Of a DNA stretch of 64,000 nt, positions 12,701-24,000 are shown one piece after another. Source of the DNA: Hyperoplus lanceolatus (taxonomy: Eukaryota > Chordata > Actinopteri > Uranoscopiformes > Ammodytidae); NCBI GenBank assembly GCA_026929865.2, contig CM049408.1, positions 21,174,001 through 21,238,000 on the forward strand, written 5' to 3'. Position 1 is the first letter of the stretch; each line of letters begins with the position of its first letter. The notes under the pieces were generated by a model. It was not told the DNA's origin and ran no database searches. It saw only the letters and a program-made list of their open reading frames with translations. Both the position numbers and the translations under genes were made by a program.

Positions 12701-14079
12701 AAGCCAAATTCCAACACCACAGATCAACCCATCAAAGAAACAGCTAGACTGGCCACCAACTAAACTCTGTAGAATTAAACTACTATTTCAAGTTCTCACA
12801 ACATTTTAGGTATGTATTAGTTTGTTAGTGTGGTGGATAATAAATCCCTTAATTTTTTTTTTTTGCCAAACAAAAACATAATAAAGTTGATAAAAGATTC
12901 AATAAAGGAATTACATCATGTATTATATGTGTGTTGTCATTGCATTTTAAATCCCCTTCAATGACCTCACATTCCTCAGTGAGTGTATGATGTTCATGTG
13001 TTGGAATGGGAAATGATAAGGGTGAGACAAAACGAAGAGGATGTACACTAGATGGTCCCACTGTATTTCTCTAATGAGGCCAGAGGAAGGGGTTACTACA
13101 GGTCAGTTTACACCACTGACACAGATTCCACACAAAGACTCCTGCCTGGGAAGTGCACTGGGGACAGTAGAAGCTACACCAAACTATTACCTCTCCACTT
13201 ATCTCCAGAGTGGACCGTGCTAAGCTCCCCCCGTTCTCAGTGGCGCTGTGACATACTGTGACAAAAACTATTGTCTTCTTTCACCCAAAATACTTATGCA
13301 AATGTTTTTCCTGGTTTTGTGAGAGTAGGGGCATTTTGGCATACTGTAACAAGAGCATTAAGATACATTTTAATTTAAATTAATTCAGGGGGCAACGGCC
13401 AAATGAATTCCACTCTAGTTAGCACAGTTTCTTTGTGTTGCATACTATTCATAGGTGGCCAGAAACTTGTGCTGAGATGAGAAGAATGGCCACTTGTAGT
13501 CACATTGCTCAGTAGGCTGGTCACAACACAGGGAGGCTTTAGCTCAGCTTATTAGAATATGGGAAAGACTAAGGATACATTAGGGAGTTTCAAACAGTGT
13601 CCTCATTTCACAAGGTGAAAGATGATAAACCCCAACAGGTGACCACAAAGATGTGTGCTTCTTGTGGGATACACCTTGCACAGTGTCCCCTCTTATAATT
13701 GTCTGTCTATCATCAGTCTTGCCAGCAGCAGCTTTCAGGGTTGGTCCACAGTCCATCGAATGATGCCTCTGCGTAATGATCACACCACAAGTAAAAGCGG
13801 ATTATCCCGAGGCAGTGTGACATCACCCGCCCCACCCTATCCACCACTCTCTGACCATCTGGGGGGGGGGGGGGGGGTTACTACAGGACATTCATTCCCC
13901 TGAGTTCAATGGTCACACAGGCTGCTGCTGCTGCACTGCCGGCTCTGGCCTGCAGCTGTCACCTGGAACTGACCCATCACAGGGAGAGCACTGTTCCCAC
14001 GGTTTAGGATTTTGAAAAGAAATGTAGACAATTGAAAAGAAAAGAAGAAACATCCCGAAAAAAGAGTTTAGTCAAGCAG
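9740..14079. other. Triadin 3' UTR and trdn-fabp7 intergenic region
   Basis: This AT-rich stretch holds no open frame I would defend. The triadin 3' UTR probably occupies the first part, perhaps up to the AATAAA motifs near 12084-12101. From about 13030 to 13990 the composition becomes more GC-rich, with a run of 17 G at 13861-13877. I could not assign that part to a repeat family or a gene. Confidence 0.5.
12084..12101 (+). terminator. Candidate triadin polyadenylation signals
   Basis: There are two overlapping-style AATAAA hexamers, at 12084-12089 and 12096-12101, about 2.35 kb after the triadin stop codon. They are the clearest plus-strand cluster in the downstream region, but earlier non-canonical signals could be used instead. 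Confidence 0.35.
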
Positions 14080-14085
14080 TTTATT
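14080..14085 (-). terminator. fabp7 polyadenylation signal
   Basis: AATAAA on the minus strand, about 220 bases beyond the fabp7 stop codon. This is a usual 3' UTR length for this family, and it is the first canonical hexamer I see downstream. Confidence 0.6.
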
Positions 14086-14306
14086 TTTTTCCCTTCCTCA
14101 CATGTGATACACACAGGACCTCCACTGTTTTAATTTCTTACAAAATACGTATCTTGCAAAAGATTCCCCAAACTATTTATCTCAACAACAAATCAAAAAC
14201 AAATCACTCCATGATGTAAAAACACTTTTGTTAAAAAAGGGGAGAACACCATGTTGATTGCTTGTAGTGCAGTGGGATTATTTTCCAATTCAAGTGGATG
14301 GCAAAG

Positions 14307-15210
14307 TTAGGCTTTCTCATATGAGCGGACTGCCTGGACTCCTTCAAAATTCAAAGTCTGAGAGGCAGAGAGGAGAAAAAAGCAAAAGACATTTTAGCTT
14401 TGGGAAAGAAAATAAATTATACATTCTGTGTATGATGCAAGTTAAAGTGCAGCGACAAACTTTTAAATGTAACCCAAATTACAGGTAACCTACAAAAAGT
14501 TGTTCACAAATCTCTACAGTGATTCACATCATGCTCCATCATGTTATTTCTTCTTACCATCACCATCTTTCCATCCTTGATTTCTCGGACGAATTTGGTC
14601 TCCTTGCCGTCCCACTTTTGCACTTGCACAAGCTTGTCTCCATCCATGGTGAAGGTCGACTGCAGACACAAACACACAGCATCATATAAACCATTTCAGC
14701 CTGAGCAATTGTAACAGTGAAGGCTACACCCCGACTTTCACTCCGCTTACTTTGACATGTCGGTCATCAGGCGTGGTCTCATCAAACTCCTCTCCTAGCT
14801 TGGAGGAGACTTCTGTGTTCCTGAAGGTGCTCAGGGTTTTCACCACCACTTTGTCCCCGTCCATGCTGATCACTACTGTCGGTTTGGTGACATTGCCCAC
14901 CTGTCTTGTGGTAAAACCCACACCTGTAAACAAATAAAGAAATACATAATTAAATACAACTGTTTTTTGTAATTTATTATTTGGGACACAAACTAAGACA
15001 ATGGCAGCCATTTATTTAAGTTATTTTCTTTCTTTTTTTAGAGCAAAAATAAGCAACTTCTATCCACAAACACAACATACAACATTGCTCACACCACAAT
15101 GATGTTTTATTTCAAGGAATAAAATGAATTATCTTACCAAGTGATTTCATGTATTCGTCAAAGTTCTGGCTGTCGACCAGTTTCCATGTAGCGCAGAAAG
15201 CATCAACCAT
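14307..15210 (-). CDS. fabp7: Fatty acid-binding protein 7, brain type
   Basis: A cytosolic beta-barrel carrier of long-chain, especially polyunsaturated, fatty acids in radial glia and other neural cells. Exons in transcript order are 15138-15210, 14751-14923, 14558-14659 and 14307-14357. These lengths (73, 173, 102 and 51 nt) are the classic FABP exon sizes and give 132 residues. The protein starts [11 protein letters not shown], contains the FABP signature around [13 protein letters not shown], then [18 protein letters not shown] and KWDGKET, and ends RSYEKA. This is very close to vertebrate FABP7 and less like FABP3, which is the next nearest relative. No frame damage is seen. Teleosts often keep fabp7a and fabp7b, and I cannot say which copy this is. 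Confidence 0.95.
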
Positions 15211-15302
15211 TTTTGCAGATGTAGTTGGTCCAGGTCAGTATCAAGACTTCAGACAGCCTCTGTTGTCCCTGCAGTAAATCTCTCAGCGTGTCCGCCCGTT
15301 CA

Positions 15303-15309
15303 TTTAATA
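15303..15309 (-). promoter_or_regulatory. TATA-like element upstream of fabp7
   Basis: TATTAAA on the minus strand about 93 bases above the fabp7 ATG, next to a GC-rich patch. FABP genes usually have a TATA-type promoter. The spacing would put initiation near 15275. This is a motif match only. Confidence 0.35.
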
Positions 15310-16998
15310 CTGTGACACAGGGCGGGCACTCGGACTGCAGCGCGAACGCTGATTGGACCTTCCGGACGTGTCGTGGGTTGTGATAGGTCATCGTAAAATG
15401 TGTGACATTGTATGAATGAGGAATTTCACTGTAGCCTACTGTTGTCTCGCGCCCTATGCTCGCGCCTTAAAATATATAGTTTATTTTATTGATTTTTATG
15501 CAAAGGCAAATACAAGCAAAATATATGCAGTATTTGCAGCATAATAGGCTAATCCTACTTAAAGTACCAAAAGTAAAAGTAGGCCTACTAATTGTTAAGG
15601 ATGGCCCATTATTATTGGCTAGATATATTATTGTACTACAATTATTGATGCATTATTGTGTAAGCATCACTTCAATGTTGCTGAAATACTTTGTGTCAAG
15701 TAGTTTGTATGTTTTCCCTACTAGGATCAATTAAGACCTTATTGTAGCCTTTATATGTTTGTTAATGACATTTGCTAATATTAATATTATTTTATTAGAT
15801 AATTTATTTCACTTTAATGTTGCAGCAAGTAATGGTGGAGCTATTTTAATTACTAAATGTACTGCTGGATAGCCTGTGATTTTCAACTTTTTCTAATTAG
15901 AAATCTAAAAGTCTAGAATTTTCTTGATTCTTGGAAAATCATATAAAGGCTTGCATCACTTATTAGTGTCTGATTCGGTTGCAAATGTAAGCACTGAAAT
16001 GTTTTCATGCCCATCAACATCATACAATTATGGGTTCTGTTTTAAAGATTCAAACCAGGTTTGGTTTAATAATTATTACAATTTCATGTTGTGACATATT
16101 TAATGTATCCTGAGTGAGGTGGTTAATTTAATGTCCAGAGTAGAAGGGACATTTAATTTCAAATCACAAATGTAATTTTCAACCTCATGGTGGTGCTAGA
16201 GGAACAGTCAAGGGATGACCAAAGTTGCTCAGCTTAAGCCTAATTAATATGATATGACTACCAATTACTTCTGTATACCTTTATTATTGATAAAATACTT
16301 CCTGCAGATACAATCTGACGCATTTACAAAGAGATGTCCACTGTCATAATACATTAGGTCAGTTCTTATCCTTAACATCAACGTTGTAATCAATATCACT
16401 AGTAAATTAAACCATATTGTACAAAATGAAAGTTCACTATTGCTGAATATATCTTCTGTTTTCCTGCATCTGCTTCCAAAATAATTTTTTACTTCTTAAA
16501 TTATTGGCACTGATTAAGGCCAGAGAAAGGCATGAAACAAAACCTGCAAGCGGCAAATAAAAAAACTAGAACAAATCAGATTTACCCCAGCCCCCATCCC
16601 CTCCTACAGATAAGATGTTATTTTGTCACCTTTATCTTTTCAAATAAATGATCTACAAGAATAATTTGCAGTTCCCTGAAGTTCACATTTAGTGCATGCA
16701 AATGAAATGTTAAATCTCCCACAATGAAAACTCATGTACAGTCCCGGGGATCTTTACTTTCACAAAATCAAACCGACTAGTAACAGAGAGGAATTAAATG
16801 TTATCATATTAATTTAGTGCTATGGATGGTCACGTAACACAATCCTCATTTTAAGAGCTACAGAGGGTGGATCATGTCCAATAAGAGAAAAATAAACAAA
16901 TTTAACCTTTTATAGAATAATACTAGGGGTGAACAAAGGCAGAAATATGCACATCATAAGTCATTAAATCAAACTATGTTTAACTCCTATAACACTTA

Positions 16999-17123
16999 GG
17001 GCCAGTTTCACAGACATGGATTAAGCCTAGTTCAAGACTAAATTGTACTTTCAATGGACAATCTCCATTCAAAATTCCATTTAGTCCAGGACTAGGCTTA
17101 ATCCATGTCTGTGAAACTGGCCC
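16999..17123. mobile_element. Harbinger-like MITE
   Basis: A 125-bp near-palindrome. The left end GGGCCAGTTTCACAGACATG is matched exactly by the reverse complement at the right end. It is flanked by TTA on both sides (16996-16998 and 17124-17126), a 3-bp target duplication of the kind made by PIF/Harbinger transposases. There is no coding capacity. Confidence 0.75.
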
Positions 17124-18021
17124 TTATTTTAACCGTAGTTGTCGACTAAAAGAGACGTTTTATGTTGGGTTAGGTTATGTCAGGGCTACGGAGGTCAAAT
17201 GAGAGAGGTAGAGAGCGAGGTAGGGAGGACAGAGCAGCACTCAGGCTTTTCCACATTAAGGCCCATCTCTCCTCTCTCTTATCAACCTAAAACATGCCCA
17301 TCATCCATAGCAAATATTTTTCTTCTGGCCCCACAGTGACAGGTTTATCATCAAAATTAGCCTCACTGAAAACAAGTTGCCTAATGAGCAACAATGAGAC
17401 TTAATGATTTGAGTTGATTTCTTACTATAGTGGCATGTTTTACAGGACAATTTGACAAGCATGCCAGAATTATGAGTAGATTTTTTTTCATCAATGTTGC
17501 TTCAGTTCATACAAAACAATATAGGCTATGATGGTAGTGAGTCAGCATATATAAATGTCAGCCTTGAATATATATTAAAACACAAAGTAGAAAACCGTTA
17601 TCTCTGAGCTGATACTTGAGTATATGGTTACAAATAAGCTACTGATCCATGCAGCAACAAATCTGTTTTTGTGAAGGTCACAACAACTTCAAATATCTGC
17701 AGAAAATAAAATAAGCCTGAAGAGGGAGGAAGCAAGATAACAAATCCAGTTTTGAATATAAGTAATGCAAGTTCTTCCTAAATGGCAAATTAAAGTGCAA
17801 AAATGACATTCTGTTCTTCCTGCAAATGTCAGACAAATGAGGCAGGAATTAATTTCGAGTTAGATTTGAAAGATTTGTGGAGAAAAAAAAGTAAAAAATA
17901 AAATAAAAATGGCACAAGACTGGCATCAAGTGGATTGTCCTATATGCAACATGGCAGGCTCTGTGTTTCAAAGGTAGTTCTGGTTTGTCTTGTGCATGCC
18001 CCCACCCATAGGAGCAGGGTG

Positions 18022-21000
18022 CTATCTGAATACCCCAACGTTGATTGATAGCGCCACCTCTGGTTTCCTGGATTTGGTTAATTCAGTCTTCTTCTGTGGT
18101 CCTATACCATCAGAGCCTGCAGCCTGCCCTCTGAAGAGGAGCGAGAGAAAAAACATTTGACCAAAGGATCTTTGACTAACTGAAACATTTTCTAAATGAT
18201 AAGTGCCATAAAAAACAATGGATTTTTTTCTGTTCAAGTAGTTAATATCTAGAAAGCCATGATCACAGTTATTAAACCACAACAGAAGCATATTCTTTGC
18301 TGCTGCATGCATCAAAGTGAAGAAGTCTCACCCTTTCCTCCGCTGCTCTGCCAGCTCTCTGAGCCTCTGCTGGCTCTGCTCATCCTCCAGTGTCACAAAG
18401 TCCCTGTTGTTGTCAATCAAAAGATTCTAGGGGAAAATATTAAGAACAGATTCAGTGTTTCTCAAACAGGTAAATCCAAAACTGACATTTTTAACATTTT
18501 TTCAACATTTTTAAACCAACAGGGTTTTATCAATACCTTGATTCCAACTGTGTCGCCATCTTTGAGATGAAATGGTGCTCCCAGTAATGATTCCGCCTTT
18601 TTCTTCTTTTTCTTTTTGGAAACCTGCTGGTTCTGAAATAAAAAGTTATATGAAATATTATTCATGGATAACATTACAATGATTAAACAACAAACAAGAA
18701 TATATTATACAGAGATATTTGGATAATTTCCTTCCTAATAATAATCCCACATCTTTCCTCATGAAAAGATGCACTGAATGATCGAGTCGACTCCTATTGT
18801 TAGCCACTCTTTTCATGCAGTCAACATTTCTATCGTGCGAGACAAAATGTATGGTTTCCCCTAACACCTTAAAAAAAGTTTGCGCTGTAATAAATGACTC
18901 TTCTAATCTTACCCAGTTTGAGATTTCTTCCCAGGTGTGTTTCTCGGGCTGGTGTTTGGCCAACAGCAGAGAGTCTGGGGAGAGGCCATAGTGTGCAGCC
19001 AGACAAGAGCGCAGCGAGCGAGGAGAAGAGTCACGGGATGCATCCCAAACCAGCTCCTCTGGAGGGTAGAAACACCTCTCCCCTGGCACTGCCATTTTAA
19101 CATTCAGCAGCACTTCCTTAGGGCTTCGCAAAAAGTATATTAATAATTTAACAGATACATTTTCTTTTTAATTTTTTTTCATTTAACTTTTATTTATCCT
19201 CGAGAGACCAATTGAGGGGTGACCCTCATTTACAATGACGTCGAGTTCAAAACAAATTCAAAGGAAAAACAATAATACATAAACAATATTCAATGCAAAA
19301 ACATCAAATGCACAACAACAGGTGAAGAGAGAAAAAAACAATTGAAACATTTACATAGTGGTGAAGAGTGGCAGCAATTAAAATGAAATGGGTGAAAGTA
19401 CAATATAGCCTAATTAAAACAGTTACAGGTAGAGTTTGGCAGATTTAAGATAGTTTGTTTAAATTGGTTAAAGGATATGAAGGTATTTAGTTTAATTTGT
19501 TGCTGTAAGTTGTTCCAGGAGTCTGGGGCACTGAAGCTAAAAGCTGTCTTTCCCAGCTCAGACCGGGCTTGTGGGACATAAAGCATAAGCATGTCAGTGG
19601 AGCGGGTCTGATAAAGCCCATCTGAAATTTGCAGCATTTCTGTTAAATAACGAGGAAGCTTCCCGGTCAAGGCTTTGTAAATAAAAATGTGCCAATGTGC
19701 GTCACGCCTCTCTTTAAGGGAGGACCACCCAACCTTTTCATATAAAAGACAATGGTGTGTGTCATAAGCATCTCCTGTGATGAACCTTAAAGCAGAGTGA
19801 AAAACAGAGTCCAGGAGTTTAAGACATGAATGTGATGCATGCCGGTAAACCACATCACCGTAATCAAGGACAGACATGAAAACTGCCTCAATAATCCTTT
19901 TCCTACTAAATAAAGGGAAGGTGGTTTTGTTCCTATAAAAATAGCCAATTTTTTGTCGTAGTCAACAAACAAGATTTTTTATGTTTTGATGTGTATTATT
20001 TTTTAAGTGAGTTTATCATCTAACCAGATGCCGAGATATTTGTACTCTGTGACTCTTTCAATTAAATAAAACAAGGGTAAATGATTGTGAAAGATAGTAT
20101 CATGTATATATCAGAACACTATTGATCTCCCAACCCTTACCCAAGATCTTCCTCTTTTAGCAGCTGTTGCACACAAAGGTCAGTACCACTGGTCAGCTTC
20201 AACTTCCTGATAGGAAGAAACCAAACAGAATCTTCGGGTCATATCAACAAGCGATGATGAAAGCATTTATCATTTATAAACGGGATCTGGAGCCCATCAG
20301 TCACTCACATATAAATGGGAATAAAACCCTGTGGAAGGAAAAGTATTTGCACCTGAGTGTTGATTGTTGTCCTCTGAGGATACATGCAAGCCTCCGCTCC
20401 TCGAGATGCCACACACGCATAAACGCAGTGGTTGGCAGACACACATCCTGAAGGGCCGGCAATGTCAACACCTGACACACAAGTTGAAAAAAAAATAAGC
20501 GTAAATTGAAAGTACAATTTATCTCCTGGCCTCATTGTTCAACGTTTTCCTTATAAACAGCACCAATTGTCTATGAATGAAGAAAATAATATTTCATTAC
20601 AAAACCAAGAACTGACTATGAAATGGTCATCCCATTAAAAAATGACAGATACAATGTCTTTATGCATTCTCTATCTAACTGTAAATGGAGTAGCGTTTCT
20701 CAATGTTGCAGTGCTAGATTTGTTATCTGCTTTCTAAGTAAGGAAGACTGAAAACAACTGAAGTCCAAGAGGATTAATTAGGGGTCTTTGAGGATTACCT
20801 AACTTGGTACCGTACAAGCGACTCCTGCCTTTCATGCACACATAAGCTTCATGCGCTACCTGAGTCTTGAGATCCTCCAGTGTGTCCTCGTCCGATATCT
20901 CCACCTGTCCTACACTCCTCAGCTCGACCATGTTAACGGTGAACCTTTCACCTGCACTCATAACTCCCCGCGTTTGCCCCTCGCCATTCCCGTTCTCAGT

Positions 21001-24000
21001 GTGATTCAAATCAGTATCCATGGAAACAGATGAGTCGTTTCTGGGATCCAGATACAGCCACACAGATAGCTTAAGAAAACCCTGAAAGAGAAAAAGGCAA
21101 CAAGGGCTAAAGACTTAACGTTTTAGAATATAATGAATGAATCTCCAGACAAAAACAAAACATCTAAGTACCTTTGGAGTAAGTTGCCCTTCTGTGACGA
21201 TTAATGTATCCCCAGTGTTTATCTTCAGCTCTAACAAAGAGGCATCCTGGGAGTAAATGGTTGTCGTTAACATCTGGACTAACATTTGAAGGAAAAAAAA
21301 CACCAATTCTGATATACTATACCAGTTGGCTATTTTCATCAAAAAACACAATATCTTCCAGGCTAACATACTTTATTAGTTTACATAGCCTGGTGTGTAC
21401 ACCTTAATAAATAATGTTTTTAGCAACATGAATCTTTTCGTTCACTGTTGAGTATTTAGTTAACGTTCGGACATTTTCTCCTTTTGAAGTAAAAGGAGTA
21501 TCTGCAATTCCGGTAAGACATGTTTACACTACAGTTTACTCGCACCTCATCCATAAGTGGTTCTCCAACCTCTTCACACCAATCAAGCCTCCTTAAGTGC
21601 CAACAGGTGCCTGCAAACACACATTTGAATGACATTAACAAACATTGCACTAAAGTACGCTTACAAATAAGGTTACAGTCTTACAGCAGCAGAGAAAACC
21701 AACACTCTATTACACAGCAACACTCAATACACAAATGTTGAGACTGTAAAGAAACAAACAACAGGAAAAGATGAAAAAATGTACATTTACCATCAAGTCC
21801 AACTGCATCAAGCATTGTCTTTAAACACTGCAAATAAAAAAAATGCAAATACATTTGAAAAGCTCACTGATGTGACTAAATGTTTCACATTACGAATAAA
21901 TTACTTTTTGACTCACCTCTTTGACACTACAAGTGTTCTCCACAAGTATGTCCATCTCCATGCCAGCAGAGGGCGCTGTGCCCACACAGAAGTGCAAGAA
22001 AAGCTGAAACGGCAAAGAAATAATCTCACAATAACAACATCAAACAGGCATTTTAAATGCTTGTGACCTAGATGTGTGTTAAGATGTAGGATGGGAAAGG
22101 TTTGCTGGTACTTAAAGGTTCAGTTACCTCCACCTGTGCAGCTGCAAGTACAAAGGACTTATTGAAGGTTTCAAATAAAAAAGACACACCTGTGATGCCT
22201 TGGGGGCATTTCCCGGACAGAGAGTCAGTGTGGTCATGAGTCGCACCCCTGCATCCCGAACACTCAGCTCCTCACACACTGTTAGGTAAACCAGGGTAAG
22301 ACAAAGTGCACTTAGTAAATGTGTATTAAAACTTCAAAGACAGATAATGAGAAGAAAGATTACAAGCAGGGGGAGTACCTTTAAAGATTTTTATGGAGGG
22401 GGCATTGAAAAGGAATGCTTAATATTTTGTTCAAATGAGGGGGATTTCCAGATCTAAGTTATATACATCATTAAAAATCACCCCCAGGTAAGAAATGACA
22501 GTACCTGGAGGAAGGAGTTTCCCTGTGCAGTCCACCTGTCGCAGACAGTACTGTAAACCTGATCAGTAAACAGAAAAGACAACAGTTGATATAAATACTT
22601 ACACAAGAATATAATGATTCTAAACAAAAGACATGTTTTGTGATTGCTTGAACAGAAGATAATAATATATTTAAAGTTGGAAGGTCCTCATCATAGGTAT
22701 ATTATGCTTAATTATCTTCTATATTAACTATGGTTAACACAAAGCAGCCCAGCCTCAACTTTTAACAGTCCAGTAAAATGTGATTTTATATTTTGAAAGA
22801 TACATTTATGTTTCGCTAGTTAATTTTATCATCTAAATTGGAAGAAACTAATTATCTATGGACATGAATGAAGCTCTTATCTTTTATTTGTTCAATCATA
22901 TTCAGTTTTAAATTACAAAGTGTATTTTACACACGTAAAACGCATTGGTTCAATTAACTTTGGTGTACTTGAGGTATGAAACCCGTCGCAGACACGGTTA
23001 TGTTAAACACTGAGCAGCTTGCCTGGAGGTTGCTCCTGTAGCTGCAGCTCCTCTATGGTCCTCTGTTTCACCTGACACAGCAGCTGTAAGAGAGACATAT
23101 GAACATTTACATTTATTTTTTTTTTTTTTTTAATTTGGAAAGAACAATGTGATGCATAAATAGAGAGACAGAGAAGAGACGAGAACAGACAAATGCAGCA
23201 TCACAACAACTACTGACCATATTCCCCGTGGCAGGAACCTTGATCTTCTTCCTCTCCTCTTCTTTCTCTCCCTCTCCTCCACCGACTGCATGTGGTCGAA
23301 ACTCCACCTGCAGCCAGCGGCAGTCAGACGGCGTAGTCACGGTGACGACGTCTCCGTTTAGGATGAACACGCTGAACAAAGTTACGAAGACAGCATTGAA
23401 ATAGAGTAAAACACCTAGAGTAAAACAATATGTACACTCGTTGCAGGGGATATTTTACCTGCTGTCGAATGACTGTTGCTCCAGCACTAAGAGTGCATCT
23501 CCGTCTTTCAGTGACAGCTCCTTTAGCGTCCGCTGCATGTCATCGGGGGGGAAGACCTTCCATCCACTTGCCCCTCCCCCCTCCCCTGCCCCCTGCTCTC
23601 CTCTCTTAGCCCCCTTATGCTCCTGGCACAGCACACTTTCATTAGGCTCTCCCAATGCTGCCCTAACCTCCCCAAGAGTCACGGCACCTGCAAACCCTCT
23701 CGCCTCCCTTTTAAGCCCTGGGCCCCCATTTTCAAAACCCCCTCCTCCCTCCCCGGACAGCATCCCGTCCTCCACCTCCAGATCCCCATCATCCCCCAAA
23801 AATGGACGAACTACAGTCAGCAGCACTGGCTCCCACTCAGCTCCAGTTAGGACAGTTGCACCACAGACCTGAGGAGATCAAAAACCAGTAAACTATGTAG
23901 GATTTTGTAAAGTGAATGGAGTTTAGTTTACAAGAATGACAGAGCATTGGGCTTCATGTAAGAACCATCATTTCATTCTCAGGTGGCACAAACGAGAAAC

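Larger units (their letters stand above)
15211..18021. other. fabp7-usp40 intergenic region
   Basis: Apart from the fabp7 promoter and one MITE at 16999-17123, this AT-rich region shows no gene. The usp40 3' UTR should occupy the part nearest 18021, but I see no clear minus-strand AATAAA close to the stop codon. Confidence 0.5.

Noticed and set aside
18797-19143. Plus-strand frames opposite a usp40 exon
   Set aside because: They lie antisense to a well-supported USP40 exon and show no family resemblance.
23441-23872. 143-codon Ser/Pro-rich plus-strand frame
   Set aside because: It is the antisense of the Gly/Glu-rich USP40 exon 23459-23868.
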